From contig NZ_FTPS01000001.1 in the NCBI RefSeq assembly GCF_900156525.1, positions 248,001-312,000 on the forward strand: a stretch of 64,000 nucleotides of DNA. The letters are read 5' to 3'. Origin of the DNA: Pontibaca methylaminivorans (GTDB taxonomy: Bacteria; Pseudomonadota; Alphaproteobacteria; Rhodobacterales; Rhodobacteraceae). The first letter of the stretch is position 1, and every line of letters starts with the position of its first letter. Both the position numbers and the translations under genes were made by a program. Below the pieces are notes generated by a model, which saw nothing but the letters and a program-made list of their open reading frames with translations, had not been told where the DNA came from and did no database searches. This document shows, one piece after another, positions 8,142-17,330 of this stretch.

Positions 8142-11100
8142 ATGGCCGGACAGTGGGAGTTCTGGATCGACCGGGGTGGCACCTTCATCGATGTGGTGGC
8201 GCGTCGCCCGGACGGGGCCCTTGTCACGCACAAGCTGCTCTCGGAAAACCCCGAACGCTACCCGGACGCGGCCGTGCAGGGGATCCGCGAGATCATGGGC
8301 CTTGGCGACGGCCCCCTGCCCGACCGCGCGATTTCGGCGGTCAAGATGGGCACGACCGTTGCCACCAATGCCCTGCTCGAACGCAAGGGCGAGCCGGTGC
8401 TGCTGATGATCACCCGGGGCTTTCGCGACCTTCCGGTGATCGGCTACCAGAACCGGCCGCGCCTGTTTGATCTGCATGTGGAACGCCCCCTGCCGCTGCA
8501 TGTGCAGGTGGCGGAACTGGACGAACGCCTTGATGCGCAGGGTCGCGTGATCCGCCCGCTGGACGAGGCCGCCGCCCGCGCGGCGCTCGATGCCGCGCAT
8601 GGCGAGGGGCTGCGCGCGGTCGCGATTGCCGGCTTGCATGCCTATCTGAACCCGGTGCACGAGGCCCGCATGGCCGAGATGGCGCGCGAGGCCGGCTTCA
8701 CGCAGATTTCGGTCAGCCACGAGGTCAGCCGCCTGTCCAAGCTGGTCGGGCGCAGCGACACCACCGTGGTCGATGCCTATCTCTCGCCGATCCTGCGCCG
8801 CTATGTGGATCAGGTCGCCGAGGCGCTCGACCTCGGGCGGGCCTGCGAGCGGCTCCTGTTCATGCAGTCTTCGGGCGGGCTTACGGATGCGCACCGTTTT
8901 CAGGGGCGCGACGCAATCCTGTCGGGGCCGGCCGGGGGGATTGTCGGCATGGTGAAGACCGGCGAGGCGGCGGGCTGTGGCCGGCTCATCGGCTTCGACA
9001 TGGGCGGCACCTCGACCGATGTGAGCCATTACGCCGGGGCCTATGAGCGCAGTTTCGAAACCGAAGTCGCCGGCGTGCGACTGCGCGCGCCGATGATGGC
9101 GATTCACACGGTGGCGGCCGGGGGCGGGTCGATCTGCCGTTTCGCGCAGGGGCGGTTTCAGGTCGGCCCGGACAGCGCGGGCGCCGATCCCGGCCCCGCC
9201 TGCTATCGCCGTGGCGGCCCGCTGACGGTCACCGACTGCAACGTGATGCTGGGCAAGCTCAACCCCGGGCATTTCCCCCATGTCTTCGGCCCCGAAGGAA
9301 ACGAGCCGCTGGACGCCGACACGGTGCGCGAGAAGTTCGCCGCGCTTGCCGTTGAAATCGCGGGTGAAACCGGTGAAACGCAGCGCCACCCCGAGGACAT
9401 TGCCGACGGCTTTCTGCGCATTGCGGTCGACAACATGGCGAATGCGATCCGCAAGATCAGCGTGCAGCGCGGCCATGACGTGAGCGATTACACGCTCCAG
9501 TGTTTCGGCGGCGCGGGCGGGCAGCACGCCTGCCTCGTGGCCGATGCGCTCGGGATGGAGCGCGTGCTGATCCACCCCCATGCCGGCGTGCTGTCCGCCT
9601 ACGGGATGGGACTGGCCGAAATCCGGGCGCTGCGCGAGGCGCAGGTGGATCTGCCGCTCGAACACGCGGACAAGGCCGCTGCCGCGCTCGCCCGCCTGCG
9701 CGACGAGGCCGAATCCGAGGTGCGCGCCCAGGGGCCGCGGACGGTCAGCAGCCGCGCCGGCGCGCATCTGCGCTATGAGGGCTCGCACCAGTCGCTCGAA
9801 GTGCCGCTCGGCGATGCGGATGCGATGAAAGCCGCCTTCGATGCCGCCCACAAGGCGCGATTCGGCTTTACCGCCCCGGGGCGCGCGATCCTGATCGAGA
9901 TGGTGACGGTCGAGGCGATGGGCGAAAGCGGCGCATCCCCCGCCCCCGCGCCCTTCGGCGATGATCCGGCGCCCTGCGCGCGCGTGCCCATGTTCGCGGG
10001 GGGTGAATGGCGCGATGTGCCGCTTCACCATCGCGGGGATCTGCCACGCGACGCCGCGATTGCCGGCCCCGCGATCATTACCGAAGCCACCGGCACCACC
10101 ATAATCGAGGACGGCTGGGCCGGGCGGCTCGACGGGTTCGGAAATCTCGTCCTCGACCGCATCGCGAAGCGACAGCGCGCGCAGTCCGGGACCGGTGCCG
10201 ATGCGGTGCTGCTCGAACTCATGGGCAACCTGTTCATGTCGGTGGCCGAGCAGATGGGCGCGACGCTCGCCAACACCGCATGGTCGGTCAACATCAAGGA
10301 ACGGCTCGATTTTTCCTGCGCGATTTTCGATGCGGGCGGCAACCTCGTCGCCAATGCGCCGCATGTTCCGGTGCATCTCGGATCCATGTCGGACAGCGTG
10401 CGCACGGTGATCCGGGAAAACGCGGGCGACATCAACGAGGGCGACGTGTTCATGTTGAACTCTCCCTTCAATGGCGGCACGCATCTTCCTGATGTCACCG
10501 TGATTTCCCCGGTGTTCGTTGGTGGGCAACCGGCCTTCTGGCTGGGCAGCCGGGGCCATCATGCCGATATCGGCGGGCGCACTCCCGGAAGCGGGCCGCC
10601 CGACAGCCGCCATATCGACGAGGAAGGCGTTCTGATCGACAATTTCCGCCTCGTGTCGAAAGGTCGCCTGCGCCGCGCCGAGGCCGAGGCGCTGCTCGGG
10701 TCCGGGCGCTGGCCCTGCCGCAACATCGCGCAGAACATGGCCGATCTCGAGGCCCAGATCGCGGCGAACGAGACCGGGCGGCAGGCGCTGCTTTCCGTGG
10801 TCGATCACTACGGGGCCGAGGTGGTGCGCGCCTACATGGGCCATATCCAGGACAATGCCGAGGAAAGCGTGCGCCGCGTGCTCGACGACCTGCCGGGCGG
10901 CAGCTTCACATATCCGATGGACGGTGGCGCCGAAATCCGCGTGAGTGTCGGCATCGACCGTGTGCGCCGCGAAGCCGTGGTCGATTTCACCGGCACTTCC
11001 CCACAGCAGGCGGGCAATTACAACGCGCCGCTCGCCATCTGCCGGGCGGTGGTGCTTTATGCGTTCCGCTGTCTCGTCGGCAGCGACATCCCGCTGAACG

Positions 11101-11720
11101 AGGGCTGCCTGAAGCCGCTGCGCATCATCGCCCCCGAGGGCAGCATGGTGAACGCGCGCTATCCGGCGGCGGTGATCGCCGGCAACACCGAGGTGAGCCA
11201 GGCCATGTGCAACGCGCTTTTCGGCGCGCTCGGGGTCATTGCGGGATCGCAGGGGACCATGAACAATTTCATCTGGGGCAATGACCGCTTCCAGAATTAC
11301 GAGACCATCGCCGGGGGCACCGGTGCGGGACCCGGATTCGACGGCTGCGACGCGGTGCAGAGCCACATGACCAACACCCGCATGACCGATCCCGAAATCC
11401 TCGAACAGCGCTTTCCGGTCCGGCTCGAGGAGTTTTCCATCGCGCCGGATACGGGCGGTGCCGGCCGGTGGCGCGGTGGCAACGGCGCGCTGCGGCGGCT
11501 GCGCTTTCTCGCGCCGGTGACCGTGACCACGCTGTCCTCGCACCGCCATGTGCCGCCCTTCGGGGCCCGTGGCGGCGCGCCGGGGCGGGTCGGCGCGAAC
11601 TGGGCCGAAATGCCCGGGGGCGAGCGCATCGACCTTGACGGCAATGACGAGATCGACCTGCCGGCAGGCGCGGCCTTCGTCATGCGCACACCGGGCGGCG
11701 GCGGCTGGGGGCGGGCGTAA
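8142..11720 (+). CDS. Fused hydantoinase A/B - 5-oxoprolinase family protein
   Basis: A 1192-residue ATP-dependent amidohydrolase of the HyuA-HyuB family, acting on 5-oxoproline, hydantoins or related lactams. The N-terminal HyuA half (about 1-690) opens with FWIDRGGTFIDVVARRPDG, a nucleotide-binding block, and has IGFDMGGTSTDVS and QCFGGAGGQHA. The HyuB half (about 700-1190) carries NIKERLDFSCAIFDAGG, HVPVHLGSMSDSVR and FNGGTHLPDVTVISPVF. The single-chain arrangement resembles eukaryotic-type 5-oxoprolinase (OPLAH). GGGAGG lies upstream of the chosen ATG. The frame is open further upstream inside mutL, which is antisense shadow. Exact substrate cannot be told from sequence. Confidence 0.9.
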   Translation: MAGQWEFWIDRGGTFIDVVARRPDGALVTHKLLSENPERYPDAAVQGIREIMGLGDGPLPDRAISAVKMGTTVATNALLERKGEPVLLMITRGFRDLPVIGYQNRPRLFDLHVERPLPLHVQVAELDERLDAQGRVIRPLDEAAARAALDAAHGEGLRAVAIAGLHAYLNPVHEARMAEMAREAGFTQISVSHEVSRLSKLVGRSDTTVVDAYLSPILRRYVDQVAEALDLGRACERLLFMQSSGGLTDAHRFQGRDAILSGPAGGIVGMVKTGEAAGCGRLIGFDMGGTSTDVSHYAGAYERSFETEVAGVRLRAPMMAIHTVAAGGGSICRFAQGRFQVGPDSAGADPGPACYRRGGPLTVTDCNVMLGKLNPGHFPHVFGPEGNEPLDADTVREKFAALAVEIAGETGETQRHPEDIADGFLRIAVDNMANAIRKISVQRGHDVSDYTLQCFGGAGGQHACLVADALGMERVLIHPHAGVLSAYGMGLAEIRALREAQVDLPLEHADKAAAALARLRDEAESEVRAQGPRTVSSRAGAHLRYEGSHQSLEVPLGDADAMKAAFDAAHKARFGFTAPGRAILIEMVTVEAMGESGASPAPAPFGDDPAPCARVPMFAGGEWRDVPLHHRGDLPRDAAIAGPAIITEATGTTIIEDGWAGRLDGFGNLVLDRIAKRQRAQSGTGADAVLLELMGNLFMSVAEQMGATLANTAWSVNIKERLDFSCAIFDAGGNLVANAPHVPVHLGSMSDSVRTVIRENAGDINEGDVFMLNSPFNGGTHLPDVTVISPVFVGGQPAFWLGSRGHHADIGGRTPGSGPPDSRHIDEEGVLIDNFRLVSKGRLRRAEAEALLGSGRWPCRNIAQNMADLEAQIAANETGRQALLSVVDHYGAEVVRAYMGHIQDNAEESVRRVLDDLPGGSFTYPMDGGAEIRVSVGIDRVRREAVVDFTGTSPQQAGNYNAPLAICRAVVLYAFRCLVGSDIPLNEGCLKPLRIIAPEGSMVNARYPAAVIAGNTEVSQAMCNALFGALGVIAGSQGTMNNFIWGNDRFQNYETIAGGTGAGPGFDGCDAVQSHMTNTRMTDPEILEQRFPVRLEEFSIAPDTGGAGRWRGGNGALRRLRFLAPVTVTTLSSHRHVPPFGARGGAPGRVGANWAEMPGGERIDLDGNDEIDLPAGAAFVMRTPGGGGWGRA

Positions 11721-11736
11721 CGGGACGGTTCAAGCG

Positions 11737-12123
11737 CTATTTCCGCGCCATCATGTCCTTGGGCGCGCCGCTCGCCATATCGGTGCCGATATAGCCGAGC
11801 CCGGCCTGTTTCCATGCGGCGAACCCGCCCTCCATATGGTCCGCCCCGCTCCAGCCGGCCCGGAGCGCAAGCTCCGCCATGCGCCGCGACCGCACGCCCG
11901 ATCCGCAGTGAAACACCACATGGCGCCGCCCGCCCGGCTGCGGCAGATGTTTGGGGTCAAGCTCCTGCATGGGTGACAGCAGCGCGCCGCGGATACGTTC
12001 AAAGGCGAACTCGGCCGGGGTGCGCACGTCGATCAGCACGACCTCGCCGCGGTCGAGCCCCTCGTGCACGTCCTCGACGCTCCAGTGGCGCAGCACGCCC
12101 GCTTCGGTGTCCTCGCTTCGCAT
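11737..12123 (-). CDS. Rhodanese-like sulfurtransferase domain protein
   Basis: A single rhodanese domain of 128 residues, able to carry a persulfide on its active-site cysteine. VVLIDVRTPAEFAFERIRGAL is the typical N-terminal block and the catalytic loop is HCGSGVRSRRMA with Cys followed by five residues to Arg. It lies 26 bases behind a metallo-beta-lactamase-fold persulfide-dioxygenase-like gene on the same strand. The two are often paired or fused in sulfide/persulfide detoxification, so a joint role is likely. Confidence 0.88.
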   Translation of the reverse strand: MRSEDTEAGVLRHWSVEDVHEGLDRGEVVLIDVRTPAEFAFERIRGALLSPMQELDPKHLPQPGGRRHVVFHCGSGVRSRRMAELALRAGWSGADHMEGGFAAWKQAGLGYIGTDMASGAPKDMMARK

Positions 12124-12149
12124 GGTGGCCTTCCTTTCCTGACGGCTGT

Positions 12150-13046
12150 TCAGAACCGGTTGAGCGGAATCCGCAGATAGCTGCGCCCGTCCGCCTCGGG
12201 CGCGGGGGCGCGTCCGGCGCGCAGGTTCATCTGCAGCACGTGCAGCATGCGGTCGGGCAGCGGCAGGCTGCGGTCCCGCGCCTCGCGCAGGGCGACATAA
12301 TCGGCCCGCGACACGCCGCCGCGCAGGTGGATGTTATGCGCCCTCTGTTCGCCCACGGTCGATTCCCACGCCGGTTCCTCGCGCGTGTCGGTGCCGTAAT
12401 CATGGCCGACGAACAGCCGGGTTTCATCCGGCAGCGCCAGGATCCGCTGGAGGCTGTCATAAAGCACGCCCGCATTGCCCCCCGGAAAATCGGCGCGCGA
12501 GGTGCCCGCATCGGGCTGCATGAAGGTGTCATGCACGAAGGCCGCGTCATCCCCGACCACATAGGTGACCGAACCGAGCGTATGGCCGGGCGAGAGCATC
12601 ACCCGCACGTCAAGCCCGCCGATCGTGAAACGCTCCCCGTCCGCGAACAGGCGGTCGAATTCATCCTCGACATGAAAGGCACCCGGCAAGTTATATATAT
12701 CGCGCCACAATCCGGCGATTTCGGCCACCTCGGCGCCGATCGCGTTCGGCACACCGAGCCGTTCCCTCAGCCAGGCCGAGGCCTGCAGGTGATCGGCATG
12801 GGGGTGGGTGTCGAGGATCCATTCGACCTCAAGCCCCTCGCGCTCCACATGGTCGAGGATCGCTTCCGCCGCATTCGTATCGGTGCGCGCATGCCGGTGG
12901 TCGAAACCCATCACCACGTCGATCAGCGCCGCACGGCGGCTGTCGGGATCGCTCGCCACATACTGGATGCTGCCGGTGTCCTCGTCGTAAAATCCCGTGA
13001 CCCTCGGCGATCCGGGCCCGCGCGAGGGGCTGGTTCGACTCTGCAT
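12150..13046 (-). CDS. MBL-fold hydrolase, persulfide dioxygenase-like (ETHE1/Blh group)
   Basis: A 298-residue metallo-beta-lactamase fold protein. The metal motif THPHADHLQ (HxHxDH, near residue 75), the [11 protein letters not shown] histidine and FVGHDYG near the C-terminus match the ETHE1-type non-heme iron persulfide dioxygenases rather than glyoxalase II. I choose the ATG at 13046, seven bases after AAGGAG; an upstream in-frame ATG lacks this. It heads a two-gene operon with a rhodanese and diverges from a taurine-type aminotransferase gene, a sulfur-metabolism context. Substrate is inferred from family and neighbour. Confidence 0.82.
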   Translation of the reverse strand: MQSRTSPSRGPGSPRVTGFYDEDTGSIQYVASDPDSRRAALIDVVMGFDHRHARTDTNAAEAILDHVEREGLEVEWILDTHPHADHLQASAWLRERLGVPNAIGAEVAEIAGLWRDIYNLPGAFHVEDEFDRLFADGERFTIGGLDVRVMLSPGHTLGSVTYVVGDDAAFVHDTFMQPDAGTSRADFPGGNAGVLYDSLQRILALPDETRLFVGHDYGTDTREEPAWESTVGEQRAHNIHLRGGVSRADYVALREARDRSLPLPDRMLHVLQMNLRAGRAPAPEADGRSYLRIPLNRF

Positions 13047-13270
13047 GGGGCAACTCCTTATCCGCTCCTTCGGGATCAATACATGCGCAGGATCGAAGTT
13101 CCATCCCGCACGCGGCAGTTCCGGTCACATCTTCGCCGGGCCATGCCGCTCTGCCCGCGGCTTCCATGCTGGACGCAACCGGCAGCGATCATGTAGCATG
13201 TTTTCGACAGATTGCCGGCGGCCCTCCGGGTGCGCACGCGGCAGCCGCCTTCCACCGGAAAGGACGGGCC

Positions 13271-14662
13271 ATGGACGGAACCATCAATGAAAACGACCTG
13301 AGCCGGATCATCGCAGCGGACAAGGCCCATGTCTGGCACCACCTGACCCAGCACAAGCCGTTCGAGACCTCGGACCCGCGCATCTGGGTCGAGGGGCGCG
13401 GCATGCGGCTCTGGGATCAGGACGGCAAGGAATATCTCGATGCGGTGTCGGGCGCGGTCTGGACCGTGAATGTCGGCTACGGGCGCGAACGGATTGCCGA
13501 TGCGATCCGCGACCAGCTGGTGCGGCTCAACTATTTCGCGGGCGCCGCCGGCTCGGTCCCCGGCGCGCGGTTTGCCGAGCGGATTATTGAAAAGATGCCG
13601 GGGCTTGCGCGGCTTTATTACTGCAATTCGGGCTCCGAGGCGAATGAAAAGGCGTTCAAGATCGTGCGCCAGATCGCCCACAAGCGCCATGGCGGGCGCA
13701 AGCACAAGATCCTCTATCGCGACCGCGACTATCACGGCACCACCATCACCGCGCTTTCCGCCGGCGGGCAGGACGAGCGCAACGCGCAATACGGCCCCTT
13801 CACCCCCGGTTTCCTGCGTGTGCCACACTGCCTGCAATACCGCGCCCATGAACAGGAGGGTGCGCCGCAGGAGAATTACGGCGAATGGGCCGCCGACCAG
13901 ATCGAGGCCGTGATCCTGCGCGAGGGGCCGGATACTGTCGGCGCGCTCTGCCTCGAACCCGTCACCGCGGGGGGCGGGGTGATCCCGCCGCCCTCGGGCT
14001 ATTGGGAGCGGGTGCAGGACATCTGCCGCCGCCACGACATTCTGCTTATCATCGACGAGGTGGTCTGCGGCGTCGGGCGCACCGGCACCTGGTTCGGCTA
14101 TCAGCAATACGGCGTGCAGCCGGACATGGTGACCATGGCCAAGGGGGTCGCCTCGGGCTATGCGGCGATTGCCTGTCTGGCCACGACCGAGGCGGTATTC
14201 GACCAGTTCAAGGACGACGCCAGCGATCCGCTCAACTATTTCCGCGATGTCTCGACCTTCGGCGGCTGCACCGCCGGGCCGGTCGCGGCGCTCGAGAACC
14301 TTGCGATCATCGAGGACGAGGGGCTGCTTGCGAACACCACCGCCATGGGCGCGCGGCTGATGGACAATCTGCGCGACCTGATGGAACGCCACGCCGTCAT
14401 CGGCGACGTGCGCGGCGCCGGGCTGTTCTGCGGCGCCGAACTGGTCACCGACCGCGAAAGCCGCGCCCCGGTGCAGGAAGCCCGCGTCGCCGCCGTGGTG
14501 TCCGATTGCGCGAAACAGGGCGTGCTGATCGGCATGACCAACCGTTCGATCCCGGGTTACAACAACACGCTCTGCTTCAGCCCGGCCCTGATCGCGACGG
14601 AAAGCGACATCGACGCGATCACCGATGCCGTGGATCAGGCGCTCGCCCGGGTGTTCGGCTGA
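13271..14662 (+). CDS. tpa: Class III aminotransferase, probably taurine-pyruvate aminotransferase
   Basis: A 463-residue PLP-dependent omega-aminotransferase. Family features are [16 protein letters not shown] (phosphate contact), [16 protein letters not shown] and the Schiff-base lysine in [11 protein letters not shown]. The N-terminus ([13 protein letters not shown], then [15 protein letters not shown]) resembles taurine-pyruvate aminotransferases of Rhodobacterales, which convert taurine to sulfoacetaldehyde. The start is at the ATG after AAAGGACGG; the frame is open further upstream without similarity. No xsc, tauR or taurine transporter lies beside it, so another beta/omega-amino donor is possible. 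Confidence 0.75.
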   Translation: MDGTINENDLSRIIAADKAHVWHHLTQHKPFETSDPRIWVEGRGMRLWDQDGKEYLDAVSGAVWTVNVGYGRERIADAIRDQLVRLNYFAGAAGSVPGARFAERIIEKMPGLARLYYCNSGSEANEKAFKIVRQIAHKRHGGRKHKILYRDRDYHGTTITALSAGGQDERNAQYGPFTPGFLRVPHCLQYRAHEQEGAPQENYGEWAADQIEAVILREGPDTVGALCLEPVTAGGGVIPPPSGYWERVQDICRRHDILLIIDEVVCGVGRTGTWFGYQQYGVQPDMVTMAKGVASGYAAIACLATTEAVFDQFKDDASDPLNYFRDVSTFGGCTAGPVAALENLAIIEDEGLLANTTAMGARLMDNLRDLMERHAVIGDVRGAGLFCGAELVTDRESRAPVQEARVAAVVSDCAKQGVLIGMTNRSIPGYNNTLCFSPALIATESDIDAITDAVDQALARVFG

Positions 14663-14702
14663 CAACGTGAACAGCGCGAACAGCGGGCGGGCGTGACACG
14701 TG

Positions 14703-15272
14703 TCAGCGGCGCTTGAGTTCGGCCCCCCAATACAGGAAATCGAGCCAGGTCCGGTGCAGTTGTGCCTCGGCCCCGGGGAGCTTGCGCGCCGCCGCATCGA
14801 GTTGAAACCCGGTCGGGCGGAACGGTTTGCGCAAAAGGCGCAGCCCTACCTCCGCCGGGGTGCGGTCCCCCTTGCGCAGATTGTCGCTCGCGCAGCAGGC
14901 CACGACATTGGTCCAGCTTGACGCCCCGCCCCGGCTGCGCGGCACCACGTGGTCAAAGGTCAGATCCTTTGCCGGCAGATGGCGGCCGCAATACTGGCAG
15001 CGGAATTCGTCGCGCAGGAACAGGTTGTAGCGGGTAAAGGCCACCGCCTTGCGCCGGCGGTATGTCTTGAGCGCGATGACGGCGGGCACTTCGTGTTCGC
15101 AACTGGCCGAACGAACGGTCACGTCGTCATAGGCCTTGACCTGAATGACCCGCCCCCGGAACACCGAGACGATGGCCTGCTGCCAGCTGCAGACGGAAAG
15201 CGGCGCATAGCTGAGCGGCTGCATGTCGGCGTTGAGCACCAGCGTGCGCAGATCAGGGGCCGGCGCGCTCAT
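14703..15272 (-). CDS. HNH endonuclease domain protein
   Basis: A 189-residue HNH nuclease-fold protein. The zinc/HNH core is visible as CQYCGRHLPAKDLTFDHVVP, then SRGG and NVVACCASDNLRKGDRTP, with two CxxC-type pairs and the central DH. This type (McrA-like, stand-alone, chromosomal) is widespread and conserved in alphaproteobacteria with no established role. There is no adjacent restriction or phage gene to give it one here. It is convergent with the aminotransferase gene. Confidence 0.85.
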   Translation of the reverse strand: MSAPAPDLRTLVLNADMQPLSYAPLSVCSWQQAIVSVFRGRVIQVKAYDDVTVRSASCEHEVPAVIALKTYRRRKAVAFTRYNLFLRDEFRCQYCGRHLPAKDLTFDHVVPRSRGGASSWTNVVACCASDNLRKGDRTPAEVGLRLLRKPFRPTGFQLDAAARKLPGAEAQLHRTWLDFLYWGAELKRR

Positions 15273-15311
15273 TGCCCTGCCCCGCGTTTCGACCGGATCC
15301 CCTGCGGGATC

Positions 15312-15339
15312 CTTTCTGTCGGACCTCTTTCTGTCGGAC
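15312..15339. repeat. Short tandem direct repeat
   Basis: CTTTCTGTCGGAC occurs twice with a two-base spacer (15312-15324 and 15327-15339) in the 214-base gap between the divergent HNH and VOC genes. A partial third TTTCTGTC follows near 15357. It may be a regulatory repeat or simple slippage. Confidence 0.5.
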
Positions 15340-15486
15340 TATCAGCCACCCGTCTGTTTCTGTCCTTTCGCGTCTGCCTTTCCTGCGCGCGTGGCCTGAC
15401 TATAACGCCCGCCCGCGCTCAGGCAAGCGCGACTGCGACAGGTTGCGGGACTGGCCGGAACCGGGCCGCGTGCTATAGTCCGGATC

Positions 15487-15918
15487 ATGACACATCTGCC
15501 CGACGCTCCCGCCCCGAGCGCCGTTCTGGAAAGCGCGGTCTATGCCGAGGATCTCGAGGCCGCGCGCCGCTTTTACGGCGATCTGATCGGGCTCGAACCG
15601 TTCCAGACGGTCGAGGGGCGCCACATATTCTTTCGCGTCGGCGCCGCGGTGCTGCTGGTGTTCAACCCCGAGGCGACGAAGCTCCCCTCGCGCAATCCGC
15701 GCCTGCCGGTGCCGACCCATGGGGCGACCGGGCCGGGCCACGTCTGTTTCGTGCTCGACCGGGAGCAGATCGCCGCGATGCGTGCCCGGCTGGTCGCGGC
15801 CGGGATCGGGATCGACGCCGAGTTCGACTGGCCGCACGGAGCGCGCTCGCTCTATGTGCGCGACCCGGCGGGAAATTCGGTGGAATTTGCGGAAAGCTGG
15901 CTCTGGGAGCCGCAATAG
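15487..15918 (+). CDS. VOC-superfamily (glyoxalase/bleomycin-resistance fold) protein
   Basis: A 143-residue single-domain vicinal-oxygen-chelate protein. The paired beta-alpha-beta-beta-beta units are recognisable: SAVYAEDLEAARRFYGDLIGL at the start, then VCFVLDRE and the closing YVRDPAGNSVEFAES. The terminal Glu in VEFAE is a usual metal ligand. Substrate cannot be assigned; members include glyoxalases, dioxygenases and antibiotic-binding proteins. It is a single gene, divergent from the HNH gene and convergent with the esterase. Confidence 0.85.
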   Translation: MTHLPDAPAPSAVLESAVYAEDLEAARRFYGDLIGLEPFQTVEGRHIFFRVGAAVLLVFNPEATKLPSRNPRLPVPTHGATGPGHVCFVLDREQIAAMRARLVAAGIGIDAEFDWPHGARSLYVRDPAGNSVEFAESWLWEPQ

Positions 15919-15925
15919 CCCCCCG

Positions 15926-16591
15926 TCAGAGCCCGAGCTTGTCACGCATGAAGGCAAGCGCGACGCTCAGCCCGTCGGGCGCAATACCGTGGCCCGTGCC
16001 CTTCATCACATGGGCGTAAAGATCGCTCCACCCGGCGGCCTGCAGCGCCTCGGCGCTTTCCGCCATGGACTGCACCGGCACCACGTCGTCGGCATCCCCG
16101 TGCACGAGCAGCACCGGCGGGCGCTGCACCACCTCGCCGGGAAGCAGCTCCGGCTGCAGCAGACGGCCGGAAAAGGCGACGACCCCGGCCACCGCATCCT
16201 CGCGCCGCGGTGCCACATGCAGCGCCATCATGCTGCCCTGCGAAAAGCCGAACAGCACCACCTGCTCCGGCAGCAGATCCTCGTCCACCATCACGGCATC
16301 GAGAAACGCGTTCAGATCCGTGACCGCCGCGCCCATGCCGCGCATGGCGACCTCTTCGCTCGATCCGTCGATCCAGGGAATCGGAAACCACTGGAAGCCG
16401 AACGGCGCGCCGGCGCAGCTTTCGGGCGCGTCCGGCGCCAGAAACAGCGTATCGGGCAGATGCGCCCCCAGGGGGTCGGCAAGCCCCAGCAGGTCCGCCC
16501 CGTTCGCCCCATAGCCGTGAAGAAACACCACCGCCGAGCGCGTCTCGCCCGAAACCGGCTCCCTGCGCCCCGTGTTCAGAACCCGTGTCAT
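15926..16591 (-). CDS. Alpha/beta-hydrolase, phospholipase/carboxylesterase family
   Basis: A 221-residue serine hydrolase of the YpfH/acyl-protein-thioesterase-like family. The nucleophile elbow is GFSQGS, the oxyanion region is VVFLHGYGANGADL, and VHGDADDVVPV supplies the Asp, with GTGHGI giving the His. The start is the ATG overlapping the upstream gene stop (ATGA). The open frame continues upstream through that gene, which is only a shadow. It is translationally coupled to the AlkA-type glycosylase gene. Confidence 0.88.
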   Translation of the reverse strand: MTRVLNTGRREPVSGETRSAVVFLHGYGANGADLLGLADPLGAHLPDTLFLAPDAPESCAGAPFGFQWFPIPWIDGSSEEVAMRGMGAAVTDLNAFLDAVMVDEDLLPEQVVLFGFSQGSMMALHVAPRREDAVAGVVAFSGRLLQPELLPGEVVQRPPVLLVHGDADDVVPVQSMAESAEALQAAGWSDLYAHVMKGTGHGIAPDGLSVALAFMRDKLGL

Positions 16592-17241
16592 CTGACCCCT
16601 TCCCTGCCCTTGAGCTCGCGGTAATAGGCCCAGAGAAGCTGCGCTGCAACCGCCCGCCACGGTGACCACTCTTGCGCCATCCCGCGCAGCGCCCGCTCGC
16701 GCGGCCGCTCGGGAAGCTCGAACAGCACCCGCGCCGCCTCCTGCAGGGCAAGGTCGCCGGGGGCAAAGACATCCGCATGGCCAAGGCTGAACATGGCATA
16801 GATCTCGGCCGTCCAGCGCCCGATCCCCGGCACCTCGATCAGCGTGGCGACGACCTCCCCGGTCGGCACCCCGCGCAACGCGGCATAGTCGATCCTGGCC
16901 CCCGCGAGCGCCCTGGCATAGCGGACTTTCTGCCGGCTCAGCCCGGCGGCGCGCAGGTCGGCCTCGTCCGCCCCGAGTATCCGCTGCGGATCGGTCAGTC
17001 CGGCGGCCTGCAGCCGCGCCCAGATCGTCGCCGCGGCGGCGGTGCTGAGCTGCTGGCTCACGATCGCATTCAGAAGCTCGGAAAACCCGTCGCCGCGGCG
17101 GCGCAGCGGCAGCGGCCCGCTGCGCTCGAGCGCCGCCGCAAAGCGGGGCTCCTGTATGGCAAGCCAGGCCGCACCCTCGGCAAGGCACTGTTCGGTCTCG
17201 ATGATCCGGCCATGCGGCCATGGGGTGCTGATCGTGCTCAT
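16588..17241 (-). CDS. alkA: DNA-3-methyladenine glycosylase II (AlkA-type)
   Basis: Excises alkylated bases from DNA. The 217-residue product lacks the N-terminal Ada-like domain and is the compact helix-hairpin-helix form. The HhH motif is LIEVPGIGRWTAEIYAMFSLG and the catalytic Asp follows in FAPGDLAL. It is the first gene of a two-gene unit with the esterase and is divergent from an MFS carrier. Confidence 0.88.
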   Translation of the reverse strand: MSTISTPWPHGRIIETEQCLAEGAAWLAIQEPRFAAALERSGPLPLRRRGDGFSELLNAIVSQQLSTAAAATIWARLQAAGLTDPQRILGADEADLRAAGLSRQKVRYARALAGARIDYAALRGVPTGEVVATLIEVPGIGRWTAEIYAMFSLGHADVFAPGDLALQEAARVLFELPERPRERALRGMAQEWSPWRAVAAQLLWAYYRELKGREGVR

Positions 17242-17330
17242 GGCGCCACTCTCGCCCCCGGCGGCGCGGGGTGCAACCGCCTTGTGGCGCCCGTCTTGTG
17301 CTGCCGCGGTTTCGCGGCTAGGGCCGGGGC

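Noticed and set aside
8034-11549. A 1171-codon open frame antisense to the oxoprolinase gene
   Set aside because: It mirrors the codon pattern of the sense gene in GC-rich DNA, has no recognisable domain and lacks a ribosome site.
16592-17221. Upstream extension of the esterase frame through the glycosylase gene
   Set aside because: The esterase fold starts at the ATG overlapping the previous stop; the extra part is low-complexity shadow.
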